Source: Blasia pusilla (lineage: Eukaryota; Marchantiophyta; Marchantiopsida; Blasiales). Taken from it: 64,000 bases of DNA. A program made the translations under genes and the position numbers. Below are positions 10,461 to 20,241 of the stretch, in pieces (within the stretch, counting starts at the first letter, position 1; the number at the start of each line of letters is the position of its first letter). The stretch spans positions 29,822,001 to 29,886,000 of the forward strand of contig CM114274.1 in NCBI GenBank assembly GCA_050084515.1, given 5' to 3'. The notes under the pieces were generated by a model. It did not search any database. It saw only the letters and a program-made list of their open reading frames with translations, and was not told the origin of the DNA.

Positions 10461-10742
10461 ATGGTATTTCCAAGGACGAAGCACGTATTGATATTGGATG
10501 GGTGTCACATTGTAGAGCGTACAAGATATACTGCCGAGGAAGGCGGTGGGACGCAAATCATGTTACATGGGACCGTTATGGTTTACCTAGGGGGGGCAAG
10601 GCTCTCGTCGCCAACATTTTTTATCCCCGTCTACAATCGGCCAGAGGAGCCACTTGTATCCCAAGACATTCCTTTTGTAGAGGAACCTAGGAGAGTTAGG
10701 AGTAGATTTGTAGATGACGAGGCTGAAGAAATCATAGACTAG
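10461..10742 (+). pseudogene. C-terminal exon of a second, related gene copy
   Basis: Open 93-codon frame from an ATG (MVFPRTKHVLILDG) to a stop at 10742. Its last residues RSRFVDDEAEEIID resemble the restored tail of the upstream methyltransferase gene (DDEAKDFIE), and the DNA after its stop is the duplicated 3' flank. It therefore looks like the last exon of a tandem paralogue whose 5' part is missing. The body of the exon (HIVERTRYTAEEGG, PTFFIPVYN) is not recognised. Confidence 0.4.
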
Positions 10743-11145
10743 ATCAAATGTAGATTTTCGATATTCCTTTGGATGTAATAAAGGATGAGATTTTCACAAC
10801 CGATAATGGTGTTTGTAAAAGTTTGTTGAATATTTTTTTTGGACTTGTGGATTGTGTTCTTCTAGCTACTCAGAATTACAAGTTTGCAACCTATTGGATT
10901 CCGATGGGTTGCAACTTTTCACTTTTTGACCACTGCAACTTTTTAACCATTTCCAGGCAAGCTGTCGGATTCCGACAGGTTGGCTGCTTGAGTGATCGGA
11001 CTCTTTCCCTGTGAGACCAACTTCTGAGGTATTATGGCCGACTTCTTCATATTTGGCTCATTCCCCTAGATTCGTCAAACAAGTTGTAGGCTTCTTTTCT
11101 TGTCTAAGATGTGCGGGATTCCTACAACCTGTCGGATTGCCATTT
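10742..11145 (+). repeat. Segmental duplication, copy B
   Basis: Second copy of the 3' flank described at 10065-10455, starting at the stop codon of the exon above. It includes AATAAAGGATGAGATTTT and two palindromes. Confidence 0.8.
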
Positions 11146-11303
11146 CGGATTCCCAACCTGTTGGATTTTCGTGGGTGCAGGGTGGAATGGAATCACTTCT
11201 CAAAATATTTCCTTTCTTATGATGAGCTTGCTTGCAAGGGGTGCAAGCCATCTGATTCTGACGGGTTGCAAGAGTTGCAACCTGTAAAATTCCGACAGAT
11301 TGG

Positions 11304-11861
11304 GAGGGGTGCAGCTTCTGAATGAAGGGACATCAGTTCCTCTTTACTCCAGACAGCTAACAATCTTTTGGTTCAATTATCGTCTCATGTGTTCACATTT
11401 CACAAAGTTGGTCTTGAGTAGACACCATTCATAACCAATAGAAAGTTGGTTATGAGGCAATTCACGGTAGGCCATGATGCATGCAACAATCCCTGCAAAA
11501 CGAGAGGTTGGCATCGTACCGATGCGCATCTGGGTGGTCCTCCAACAAAAATACCCATGGGCACTGCTTATTGTAGACCGAGACAGGTAGTGTTAAGAAA
11601 CGTAGGCTCACATGGAGAGTGATGGAAAAATGTTTGTAGTGGTCTTATGATGTCTACTTTTTTTTCGCCCCCTGGAAAAAGGAGGTTTCTTTAGGCCCGA
11701 ATGTGGACCACTACCTACTCTCTTCTAAAGATTTCATGAATTTGAAAGCAAACAAAAATTTCAAATATGTCAAAATTTTTTGAAGAGAGGAGGCGGATTT
11801 GGCCCTTTTTTTTTAAGAGAGACTCTCCTCTCTTCCTCTCTCCTGCCAGAATACCAGCCCC
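11304..11861. other. No gene seen
   Basis: Mixed-composition DNA with short homopolymers. It contains neither palindromes nor retroelement protein matches that I can read. It marks the border between the palindrome-rich region and the methyltransferase-retroelement cluster. Confidence 0.5.
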
Positions 11862-14167
11862 CTGCCCAAATGGAGGCCGCAGCAATTGTTACGCATGGAG
11901 CAGTCGCAAAGTTGGATCCACAACAAAGGGAAGCCAAAAAAATAGGCCAAACTTCCTCAATCTTTCACGTTGTCCTAGGCGATAAGGACCCCATCGATGG
12001 ATCCTGATTAGAGTTCTCGGAGAGTTAGTGATGTTGTTGGTGTGCAAACATAGAAGGCAACGCGAGAAGCAAGTGCGACGACTCCTATTGCTAATGCTCA
12101 GAGGAGCATGTGTCAAGCACAATGTTGGGGGCGACCATTGTTGTATACCGCACTCATTTATTTTCTGCTTCCAATGTTATGATGTTGGGAAGTACGCCCG
12201 CCCAGGCTTTCCGGCTGGCAGCTACGCTATGTGAGCGTGGAGTTGGTGTTCATACCGCACACTCGGGGATGATTGTAGAGGAGGTGGTGGACCTGCCCTT
12301 GGAGCTTATGCTCAAGACGTCCGCATCAGATCCAAGGCAGGCTTCGGTTGCTAGGATGGCAGAGATGCCCCCTAGACCCGCGATAGAAGATGCCATGGCT
12401 ACTCCTGGTGTTGTATTGCTGGATAATCGAGGATAGGTCTTCTAGTTGGTGAGTCCAAGAGGTAGAGTTTTTAGGCTGCAGCGCGTCTTGTTGGATTCAA
12501 GAGCGCAACCCCTGATGTTGGGGAAAGCGGCATTAAGAGGATTGGGCTTGATGAAAGCCGATGTGGAGGATTTTCCATTATGGATATAGATATCCTTGGG
12601 TGGAGTGAGTACCACACAGTATGTCATCCAATAGGATTCGCCCGAGACATCCTACAGATGAGTCCGTGGTGCGAGCCAAGGCGATAGTTACTCATGCAGA
12701 GTCCTACAACCTCTTGGTTGGTGGAGTAGTATTGTACCCAATAGGATTTTCCCTGGATTATTGGGAGGAGTCAGCACCCTACAGACAAGGATGGGAGTCA
12801 GGTGATGGGCACCTTAGCTCATTACCCGTTCGATTCCTCGATGGAGCGATGACCATGAGAGATGGCAACCTTAATAGCATTTAGCAGCGCCATCACTTGG
12901 CCTAGTGATTTGATTGAGGGACATGTCCATGCAAAGGATACTCCTGTTCTTGACATTTCTATGGAGTGGAGTGTCATGGTAGGTGCATCATTCCGTGGAT
13001 GAGAGGTGCCGCTTTGGGGCTTGACTGAGGAGCTTCGATGCTTAGCCCCTGAGCATATGCAGACTGCGTGGAGCGAGACGATTGCACTTGAGTGTGACAG
13101 GTCAAAGGAACCCGAGGTAGCAAGGAGTGCTACTATCATCCCTTTGGACACCACTCCGATTGTGTAATGCATCCCAGAGGAGGATATTCGCGAGTTGGAT
13201 CTCTTTGGAGGGATCAACACTGGTTTAGTTGTTGTTTTGCAGGTTGGAGTGCGCGTGCAGTAGTACCTGTACATGGAGGTTGATGATGTTGCGAGGCGCG
13301 CTTCACTTCACTATGTGGCGTAGTTATGCCTCCGATTTCCCGACTTATTATTTATGTCCGCCATCTAGGGTTAGCACAGTTCCCTCCTGAGGGACATTTC
13401 ATTGTTGGGGGCGTAGGACTTGGAGTGGGTAGGGAGCATAGATTTGGTCATTACATGTTGGCCATGTCAAGGCCAATCGAGTGTTGGACGAGGTAGCGGG
13501 TTAGTTGACTCTCTATCTAGGTTTTTTGGGAGGTGATGCGGATCTTGCATCATTTACAGGAGCATCAGTCTCGTTCTCCAATATACATTATGGAGAATAT
13601 GCCGATTTTGGGCGATTCGAGGTCCCACGTGGTGATGAGTGCTCATCAAGTGCGTGCATGGATCGGCCCAACAGTGTTGTTGGATGCGGCGAGTGTAGGT
13701 TCACGAGCCCATCGCCTGCGTCTTTGGTGGACCAACTTGGTGCCACATGAGGTATTACAGAGGGCTTATGCAAGAGTGGAGTGCCCCTCCCATTTGTTGA
13801 AGGATTCTATTTTGGCTCTAGGTTGTGGATCATTGGCAGTACGGCACAATGATCAACCTCCGTTGACTGTGGTCAGCGGGATTGGCATGCCAAGAGCAGT
13901 CTTTCCCACATTGGTGAGTTTTTTTTGCTTCTTATGCATTCAAGGAGGCCGGGCTTGGCTTGGTTTGGGATGACCAGGTACAGCGATTGGTGGAGCCCAA
14001 CGCCGATGAGCGAGAGCGAGCGATGGGATTCCCCACAGGAGTGACACCAGTACCGTCACTATCAAAGGCATCATGACATAATGTCTTGGGTCAAGCGATA
14101 GACCTAAACTACTTGACATGGATTTTCGGCTTAGGAGTAGTTGAGCAGCGTCGTTTACGGATGTGAC
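11862..14167 (+). pseudogene. Methyltransferase-carrying Ty3/gypsy element, copy 1 (gag end, protease, C5 methyltransferase)
   Basis: Starts in the gag-protease linker (QMEAAAIVTHGAVAK), continues with the protease region (RVLLDSRAQPLM at about 12487, where DSGA is expected) and a spacer (PLDTTPIV), then a C5-cytosine methyltransferase from 13198. Methyltransferase marks in order: DLFGGINTGL (motif I), YMEVDD (II), WPCQGQSSVG with the catalytic Cys at 13465-13467 (IV), IMENM (VI), AHRLRLWWTNL (VIII), RERAMGFPTG and LGQAIDLN (IX/X). Stops and a one-base loss near 13520 break it. The order and the FW/WTN-type motif VIII resemble DNMT3/DRM enzymes. It ends in a fold-back junction with copy 2 at about 14100-14475; reverse transcriptase is absent. 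Confidence 0.8.
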
Positions 14168-14475
14168 AGATCATTGTTGTTGCGTTGGTGAGCCCCATGC
14201 CTACCGAGACGGTTGAGGCAGTGGCTGGGGGCGAGACCCGAGCAAAAAGCTCTGCAAGACAAACCTGCCCACGCCATTCACGGGAGTGGGGCGCTCGCGG
14301 AAAGTGAAGGATTTCCTTACGGAATCGAATCAGATTTGAGGCGCAGAGGGCTGCTGAGCAGGACAAGTTGACGGTAGCCGTTACTTTCCTGAAGGATCAT
14401 AACTGTGATCCGTCGCATCCGTAAACGACGCTGCTCAACTACTCCTAAGCTGAAAATCCATGTCAAGTAGTTCAG
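14100..14475. repeat. Inverted repeat at the junction of copy 1 and copy 2
   Basis: About 65 bp at 14100-14167 (end of the methyltransferase of copy 1) recurs in inverted form at 14408-14475, for example GACATGGATTTTCGGC against GCTGAAAATCCATGTC. About 240 bp of unrelated sequence lie between the arms. The right arm is followed directly by the gag of copy 2. Confidence 0.85.
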
Positions 14476-15272
14476 ATATGGTCACACTAGGGATAGATGT
14501 TTTGGCCTACGTCCAGAGGTAGCCCGAGGGCCTGGGGGCGGTTGTCCTGGAGGAGGTTGGGGAGTCCTTCCTGGACGTGGTGGTAGAGGACCACCACCAG
14601 CGAGAGGAGATGGAGCACGAGCACCAGAGCCGACACTTCTCTCACGCATCGATCAGTTGGAGCAGAGGATTGTTGCCATGACGATGATGTAGCTTAGGGA
14701 AAGCACGGAGTTGTGAGCAGCTAGTGTGACTCCAACTTCTACCTCTTACCTGATCCGGATGAGGATCTCGCCAGTATGGGATTTATGTGTAGTGCAGCCC
14801 AGGTTGAGGCATCTACAATGGTGACTTAGGATGCTGCAAGCGCACCGAGCCATTGAGAGGTGGAGTTGAGATTGACCCACCAGAGGGGACCGATGGGCGG
14901 CAAGCCAGGGTTCCACAGTCATTCACATTGTCAGAGGCACTACACACACCATTAATGGTGCCTCGACGACCAGCGGTGCCTACAGTTCAGGCACCTATGT
15001 CGACGTCACGAGGAGTTGGAGTGACAACTCCTATGTCGGCTCGAGTGGAGTCAATGTCGACCATAGTGTTGGAGGTGGCCACCATAGTGAGTCAGACTCC
15101 ACTATTTTCCGCCATAGAGTTGGCGACGTTGGGAGTTGGACCAGCTGAGGTGTTCCAGTTGGCCGCCACGTTGTGTGAGCATGGAGAGATGATTGCTTCT
15201 TGTTCAGAGGTAGTTGAGGAGGTGGTGGACTTGCCCTCAGAGCCGGTGCTCAGGATGTTCCCCACATAGTCA
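14468..15272 (+). pseudogene. gag C-terminal region, copy 2
   Basis: Reads FRYGHTRDRCFGLRP, the second half of a CCHC zinc knuckle whose first two cysteines are cut off by the junction, then a Gly/Arg/Pro-rich nucleic-acid-binding tail and LLSRIDQLEQRIVAMTMM. The same order is seen uninterrupted in the copy at 62901-63960. After about 14850 it continues in a frame reading GVEIDPPEGTDGRQARVP and SFTLSEALHTP. Stops at about 14688 and 14715 break it. Confidence 0.7.
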
Positions 15273-16144
15273 TAGCATGCGGCGGCGGCAAAGTTGGTAG
15301 ATATGCCAACTCGACCGACCATAGAGCAAGCAGTGGTGACACCTGGAGTAGTGTTACTGGATAACCGAGCTAGAGTATTTCGCTTGGTTAGTCCGATGGG
15401 GACAATATACCACCCGCAGCGCGTCTTACTTGATTTGGGAGCGCAACCCTTGATGTCAGGGAAGGCGGCGTGTTTAGCGTTGGGGTTACGGAAGGCCAAC
15501 ATTGAGCCTTGTCCCTTCCAGATACAGACCTCAATTGGGGGCGTGTCACCCACGTAGTATATGACTCGACAGGAGATAGTTGTGAGAGTCCAGTCAGAGC
15601 ATGAGACGGATAGTGCTATGGTGCGCACACGTGCGATTACGACACCAGCTGAGTCGTACGATGTGTTGGTGGGCAGTACTGTGTTATATCCCCTAGGATT
15701 TTGACTTCTTGGAAGAGACCGTTGCTTATCGGCCAGGATGGTAGTCAGGTGACGGCCGGATGAGTCAGTTACCCGTGCAGTTTACAGGACGAGGTGGTCG
15801 ATCACGAGGCGAGTCTGTGACCACGTTGGCGGCTTTCACAAGTAGTGTTAGCTGGCCAAGAGAGTTGTTGGAGAGGAATGCATATGCGGAGGATGTCCCA
15901 ATAGCGGATAGTCCCACGGAGAGACAGGCCATGGCGGGTGTCTCTTCCCATGTTGGCGAGGCCTCTTCACCATTGTGGGGTACGACTTGAGAGCTACAGA
16001 GGAGTGCCGACGACCTCGTGAGGCAGGCGTGGAGTCATGCTTTTATCTCAGAGCAGCGCGAGTCACGTGGCGATCGGGCCCTTGGAGTGGAGACGTTGAT
16101 CCCATTGGATACCACACCCGTTGTGTGGCAGTGCCCAGAGGAGG
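15273..16144 (+). pseudogene. Retroviral-type aspartic protease and spacer, copy 2
   Basis: The frame from 15294 gives RVLLDLGAQPLMSGKAA with the catalytic Asp at 15432. The expected DSGA/DTGA is changed to DLGA; the sister copy at 21320 keeps DSGA. Downstream come EIVVRV, ESYDVLVGSTVLYPLGF, and a linker LVRQAWSHAFISE and PLDTTPVVWQCPEEG that joins the methyltransferase. An 8-base loss relative to copy 3 near 16140 shifts the frame. In such elements the protease cuts the Gag-Pol polyprotein. Confidence 0.65.
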
Positions 16145-17347
16145 GTGTTAGATCTCTTCGGAGGGATAAGCACCAGATTGGCTGCAGTATTGCAGGCAGG
16201 CATATGGGTGCATCGGTACCTTTATGTGGAGAGAGATGAGACCGCGCAATGAATATCATTACGTCACGTGGCGAGATTGGTCCAGAGATATCATGAGTTG
16301 TTGTCGGTATCTACAGTACGGGGATATCAGCATACGCTACCTGCCGACATCCCTTTGGTGGGGGCGCAGGATCTGGATAGAGTAGGCACCATTCATTTGG
16401 TGATTGCTGGATGGCCATGTCAGGGTCATTCATCAGTTGGCCAAGGATTTGGATTGTAGGATCCGAGGTCAGGGATGTTTTGGGAGATGTTGCGAGTAGT
16501 ACGACACTTGCAGGAGAGTCAGATATGTTCTCCAGCATACATTTTGGAGAACGTGCCGTTGTTGGGAGACACTCGTGTACGTGTGATGATGAGTGTACAT
16601 CAAATGAGGTCCTGGTTGGGACCTGCTGTGTTGTTAGATGCAGCGAGAGTTGGGTCACGTGCCCATCGTCCACGACTGTGGTGGACGAACCTGATACCAT
16701 CAGAGGTACTGAGTCGAGCATACGGTCGAGTCCAAAGAGCACCACATCTCACAGTGGAGGCTATTTTGGGCTAAGGGCGTGGATCTCAGGTGGTGACACG
16801 GGATGATAGACCACTGTTGGCCATGGCCAATAGGGTGGGGGAGTTGAGGGCAGCCTTACCTACGTTGGTGAGCTTCCAAGCATCCCATGTCTTTCGTCAG
16901 GGAGGGCCAGGCATGATTTGGGATGAGGTGATCGGAGCATTGGAGGAGCCTACAACAGATGAGCATGAGCGCGCCATGGGGTTCGCTACCGGTACTACGG
17001 CGATGCCAAGTATGACTGAGGCATCCCAAAGACAAGTATTGGGGTAGGCGATGGACCTCAACTGTCTCACATGGATAGTCAGCCTAGGTATGGCTGAGCA
17101 GAGACGAATGCGAGTGTCATCCATGCCGTCACGTCCATCAGTTGGACCATTGCCTATAGGGTCTGTACAGGCATTGGCTGGGGGCCAGACGAGGAGAGAT
17201 AGGCACCCATGGACTTCATGGGACGTTGTTCAAGCAGAGAGTGCAAAGGCGGCTAGAGTAGCAGATGTTCATTTTTCAGATGTGGAGCATGGTGTAGGAG
17301 GTCAGAGTGGAGTGGCTGTTGCGGAGGTGGCTAGGGTTGCTACATAG
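16145..17347 (+). pseudogene. C5-cytosine DNA methyltransferase domain in retroelement, copy 2
   Basis: One frame of about 400 codons, interrupted only by stops at 16250 (TGA), 16457 (TAG), 16772 (TAA) and 17045 (TAG). Motifs in order: VLDLFGGIST (I, 16145), YLYVERDE (II), LVIAGWPCQGHSSVGQG with catalytic Cys at 16418-16420 (IV), MFWEMLR, YILENVPLL with ENV at 16547-16555 (VI), LLDAARVGSRAHRPRLWWTN (VIII), DEHERAMGFATG and AMDLNCLTWI (IX-X). These transfer a methyl group from SAM to C5 of cytosine in known enzymes. The AHRPRLWWTN form and absence of a long target-recognition insert point to the DNMT3/DRM group. Compared with sister copies, three stops can be explained by C-to-T change of CGA or CAG; the TAA is compatible with CAA. 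The enzyme is dead in this copy but every catalytic motif is readable. Confidence 0.88.
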
Positions 17348-17537
17348 CAACCAAAGCCGGAGGTTGCGTCCTTTCCGAGTGAGGTCACAATGGAGACTTG
17401 GGAGCCTGTGATAGATCTCAAGTTGATAGGAGGAGAGCGACGACGAGCTCATAGGTTTCTGAGAGGGCATGTCAGTTGTTTTGCCTTCAGTATGAGAGAC
17501 TTGGGTACGCCTGAAGGGTCCCGGGATACGGATTGAG

Positions 17538-18238
17538 TTGGCTAGTGATACTCCGATCTTTTGTCTACCCTACACGTATTCTGATATGGAGCGAGCCTTG
17601 ATTCAGAGCAGGAGTCATGACTTGTTGGAGGCAAGACTTGTGGAGTTATCACATGGGGAGTATGCATCTGCCACAATCATGCCGACGAAGAAGGATATGT
17701 ATGGCAATTGGACAGATAGGCGGATGTGTGGAGATTACCGTCCTATCAACCACAGACGAGGTCAGATCGGTACGCCATGCCTACTCCTGAGGACATCTTT
17801 GATGCGGTAGGGCATGCAAAGATCTTCAGTACTTTAGATCTCCGTGCTTGCTATCATCAGCTTCCTATCAGGTTGGAGGACATGGAGAAGACAGCATTCT
17901 GGGGGATAGATTGGTTCGGGAGAGATTGCTTGAATCAGTGGTGGTTCTTACCATTTGGGTTGAAAAATGCGCCTGCAGAGTTTCAGAGAGTGATGGATAG
18001 GATTCTGGATGGCTTGGATTTTGTACGATGTTACATAGATGATATTCTTATCTTCAGTTCCACGGTTGAGGAGCATGAGCGACACTTGGAGGAGGTGTTT
18101 CGGCGATTGCAGTTACATGGACTGAAGTTACATCCAGGCAAGTGCAGATTCTTTCAGGAGCAGATTGAGTACTTGGGACACACCATATATCCGAGTGGGT
18201 TAGGCGTTCAGCAGACGAAGGTAGAGGCTATTGCGTAG
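17538..18238 (+). pseudogene. Ty3/gypsy reverse transcriptase, copy 2
   Basis: Two frames joined by a one-base shift near 17755. Marks: ATIMPTKKD, RRMCGDYRPIN, then FSTLDLRACYHQLPI (first catalytic Asp), FLPFGLKNAPAEFQRVMD, and CYIDDILIFS with the catalytic YxDD, then LKLHPGKCRFF and EYLGHTI. This is the standard gypsy order. It stops at TAG 18236; RNase H and integrase do not follow. Its position directly after the methyltransferase in the same orientation shows that the methyltransferase belongs to the element rather than to a captured neighbour. Confidence 0.9.
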
Positions 18239-18390
18239 ATTCAACGCCCTACAGATATGAGTGAGTCCAAGCATTTCTTGGATGGGACAATGGATGTGTC
18301 CGAGATGTGTATAGGGTAGTAGGTCATGTCAGAGAGATGTGATATTTTCTATCTGGAGTTGGGAGGATCCAACTGCCAGCTAGGGAGGCG

Positions 18391-18528
18391 GTTGTGTGAA
18401 CTCCATGTATATGTATGAGTTGATTTTTGTACATGTGTGGATCGACCCGTGTGTGGGGAAGATCGGTATTGTGTGGTGTAGATGTGACCAGCGATGTATG
18501 TTTTGTAGTGATATGTATGCGCACGACA
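18391..18528 (+). repeat. LTR 3' tail, extra copy before the LTR
   Basis: 138 bp nearly identical to the last 138 bp of the LTR that begins two bases later (GTTGTGTGA start, GCGCACGACA end against GCGCATGACA). It follows the polypurine-like tract of copy 2. A related element at 24500-24627 shows the same arrangement. Confidence 0.8.
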
Positions 18529-18530
18529 GG

Positions 18531-19148
18531 TGTCACATCTGAGTAGCCGATAGGCCGAGATCTATTGTGGATAGGGCGTAGGAGCCATTGGACTATCTTG
18601 CGTGTAACTTTGTCCCACGGTGTCGGATGAGGTTGAGGATAGGTCCATTATGTTAGGAACGTCGTTTCTAACAACTTTCATGTTGAGGTCTTTCACAATT
18701 GCATGACTTGTTGACCAGCTCACCCGCCCCTGGTAACCTGTGCGCGCAGGTTATCAAGGAGAGGGCTATTTTTAGGGGAAGAGCCTTTTGGCTCTTCCCA
18801 ACCCTATATAAGAGAGGAAGATGGCTTTCCTAAGCCATCTTTCTCATGTTGGGCCGTTGGAGCACCTCCCTTGTATGTGTGTGAGATAGGACTAGGGTGC
18901 TAGCATCCGGATTCCTTGATAGCACAGGGTGGACGAGGCTCGATATGCCGATGTAGATTGAGGAGTGGAGTTTTAGGCCGGGTGTGCTGTTTTTACTACT
19001 ATTTATTTTTGTTGTGTGATCTCCATGTATATGTATGAGTTGATTTTTGTACATATGTGGATCGACCCGTGTGTGGGGAAGATCGGTATTGTGTGGTGTA
19101 GATGTGACCAGCGATGTATGTTGTATAGCGATATGTATGCGCATGACA
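18531..19148 (+). repeat. LTR of the methyltransferase-carrying family (618 bp)
   Basis: Begins TGTCACATCT and ends GCGCATGACA, giving TGTCA/TGACA terminal inverted repeats. The limits are set by alignment with the reversed solo LTR at 46527-47137. It contains TATATAA at 18805 preceded by AAGAGCCTTTTGGCTCTT, a short perfect palindrome. It may be the 5' LTR of copy 3, because the gag of that copy follows once the solo LTR at 19237 is removed. No convincing tRNA primer site is seen after its end. Confidence 0.8.
18805..18811 (+). promoter_or_regulatory. TATA box of the LTR
   Basis: TATATAA in CCCTATATAAGAGAGG, at a position matched in the solo LTR at 46.5 kb and, as TATATAAA, in the related LTR at 24780. 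Confidence 0.55.
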
Positions 19149-19236
19149 ATCTTCATATGCAGCTCACCAGCAGCCGACTACGATTACTTATTGGTCATGT
19201 GTTGGAGCCCATCATCAGCATGATTGCACTCGTTAG

Positions 19237-20236
19237 TGTCGCGCCCCTACTCTCTTTGAACGTCAATCTTGAATGTTGCGGAAGCGTGCGTTCAGTAGGT
19301 CACGAACTCATCGCCGATCTGCACCCAAACACGCACTCTCGTTAGTCGGGTCTAGGCCAACCGGCGTTCCAACCCACCGAGTCCTCGACTCGGCGTCTCA
19401 TCAAGCTCAACCTTCCTTAGTTCCTAGCTTCCAAAACATGGCAAGTCCTTCAAGACTTGGAACAGATGTCTGGTTAGTCCAGGGATCTCGAAACGGCACT
19501 TGCGCCTAGCGACCCCAAGCTGTTCAACGGTCCTCGTGTGAGTTCGAACCGAGACCCAAGTAATTGAGTCACGACACGAAATCCAAGAGGATGTCTAAAA
19601 TCGCCTCAATGGACTTGGTGCAGGTTTTCCAACCCAACGCCCAAACTCGCGTTACTGTTCCATGCCCTTGAGCGCCCGCTGGCGCCCAAAGTGGGGTTTG
19701 GGTTCCAAGCACTCTCGGAGACCTTCCCCCTTACTAGTACTTATGGGGTTCTCCAATAACCCCTCCCCTTTGGGAAAAGAGGTTCGGGCCCTTCATTGTG
19801 GCCCTCAACCCGACTCCACTTACAGTCGTTTTCGGGTCGTATCTCAGCCGCTGCTTATGCATTTGCAACGATCTTTGGTTCGTTTGGACCGGCTCTCCAT
19901 AAGCTTTCCAACGCACCCTTATTTGCTCCAAACGCATCTTGGAGCTAAAAGTTATGGCCACAAATACAGTCGGAAACTCTCAAACGCTAGTGGCGTTCCA
20001 AATCCGGATCTTCCTTTTGGCAACCCACTTCCTAGACTCGACTTCTTTCAAGTCTCATTCCGCGTTTGGTCCAGGTTTCTGAGTCGCGACCATCACATCT
20101 GAGACGCGACTTCTCGCTCGCGTCTCGTCTCTTGTCTCCTCTTTGAGACAACTCCAACGCGCAAACCATCTTAGCGTGAGCCCGCTAATGTTCCGATGTT
20201 CCGCTTGGCACTTGTTTGGTCATGAGGGTCGCGACA
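19237..20236. repeat. Solo LTR of the chromovirus family (1000 bp) with TSD GTTAG
   Basis: Begins TGTCGCGCCC and ends GCGACA, and matches along its length the two LTRs of the chromovirus at 27081-34487 (same start TGTCG, same ATTTGGT-type end). It is flanked by GTTAG at 19232-19236 and 20237-20241. It is more diverged than the two LTRs of the complete element. It splits copy 3 of the methyltransferase-carrying element. Confidence 0.85.
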
Positions 20237-20241
20237 GTTAG

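Larger units (their letters stand above)
10211..11303. repeat. Scattered palindromic repeats, last of the family
   Basis: Copies at 10211, 10282, 10886, 10957, 11243 and 11277, most with arms drifted to GCAACCTGTC / GACAGGTTG. No copy was noticed to the right of 11303 in the remaining 52 kb. Confidence 0.75.
14468..18390 (+). mobile_element. Methyltransferase-carrying Ty3/gypsy element, copy 2 (most complete)
   Basis: Order: gag zinc-knuckle remnant, Gly/Arg/Pro-rich gag tail, protease, spacer, C5 methyltransferase, reverse transcriptase, then a purine-rich tract (CTAGGGAGGCG) ahead of an LTR tail at 18391. RNase H and integrase are missing, lost between 18238 and 18390. The methyltransferase sits between protease and reverse transcriptase and follows them in one orientation, as part of the polyprotein. 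The 5' end is cut at the fold-back junction, so no 5' LTR is left. It is decayed by stops and frameshifts. Confidence 0.85.

Noticed and set aside
10461-10742. Reading this exon as a stand-alone small gene
   Set aside because: Its tail and 3' flank copy the end of the methyltransferase pseudogene, so it is better seen as the last exon of a truncated paralogue.
18391-19017. Placing the LTR start at TGTGTGAACTCC directly after the polypurine tract
   Set aside because: The reversed solo LTR at 46527-47137 with its near-TSD fixes the start at TGTCACATCT and the end at ATGACA.
19540-19570. tRNA T-loop-like GTTCGAACC
   Set aside because: Lies inside a solo LTR and has no matching anticodon or acceptor arms.
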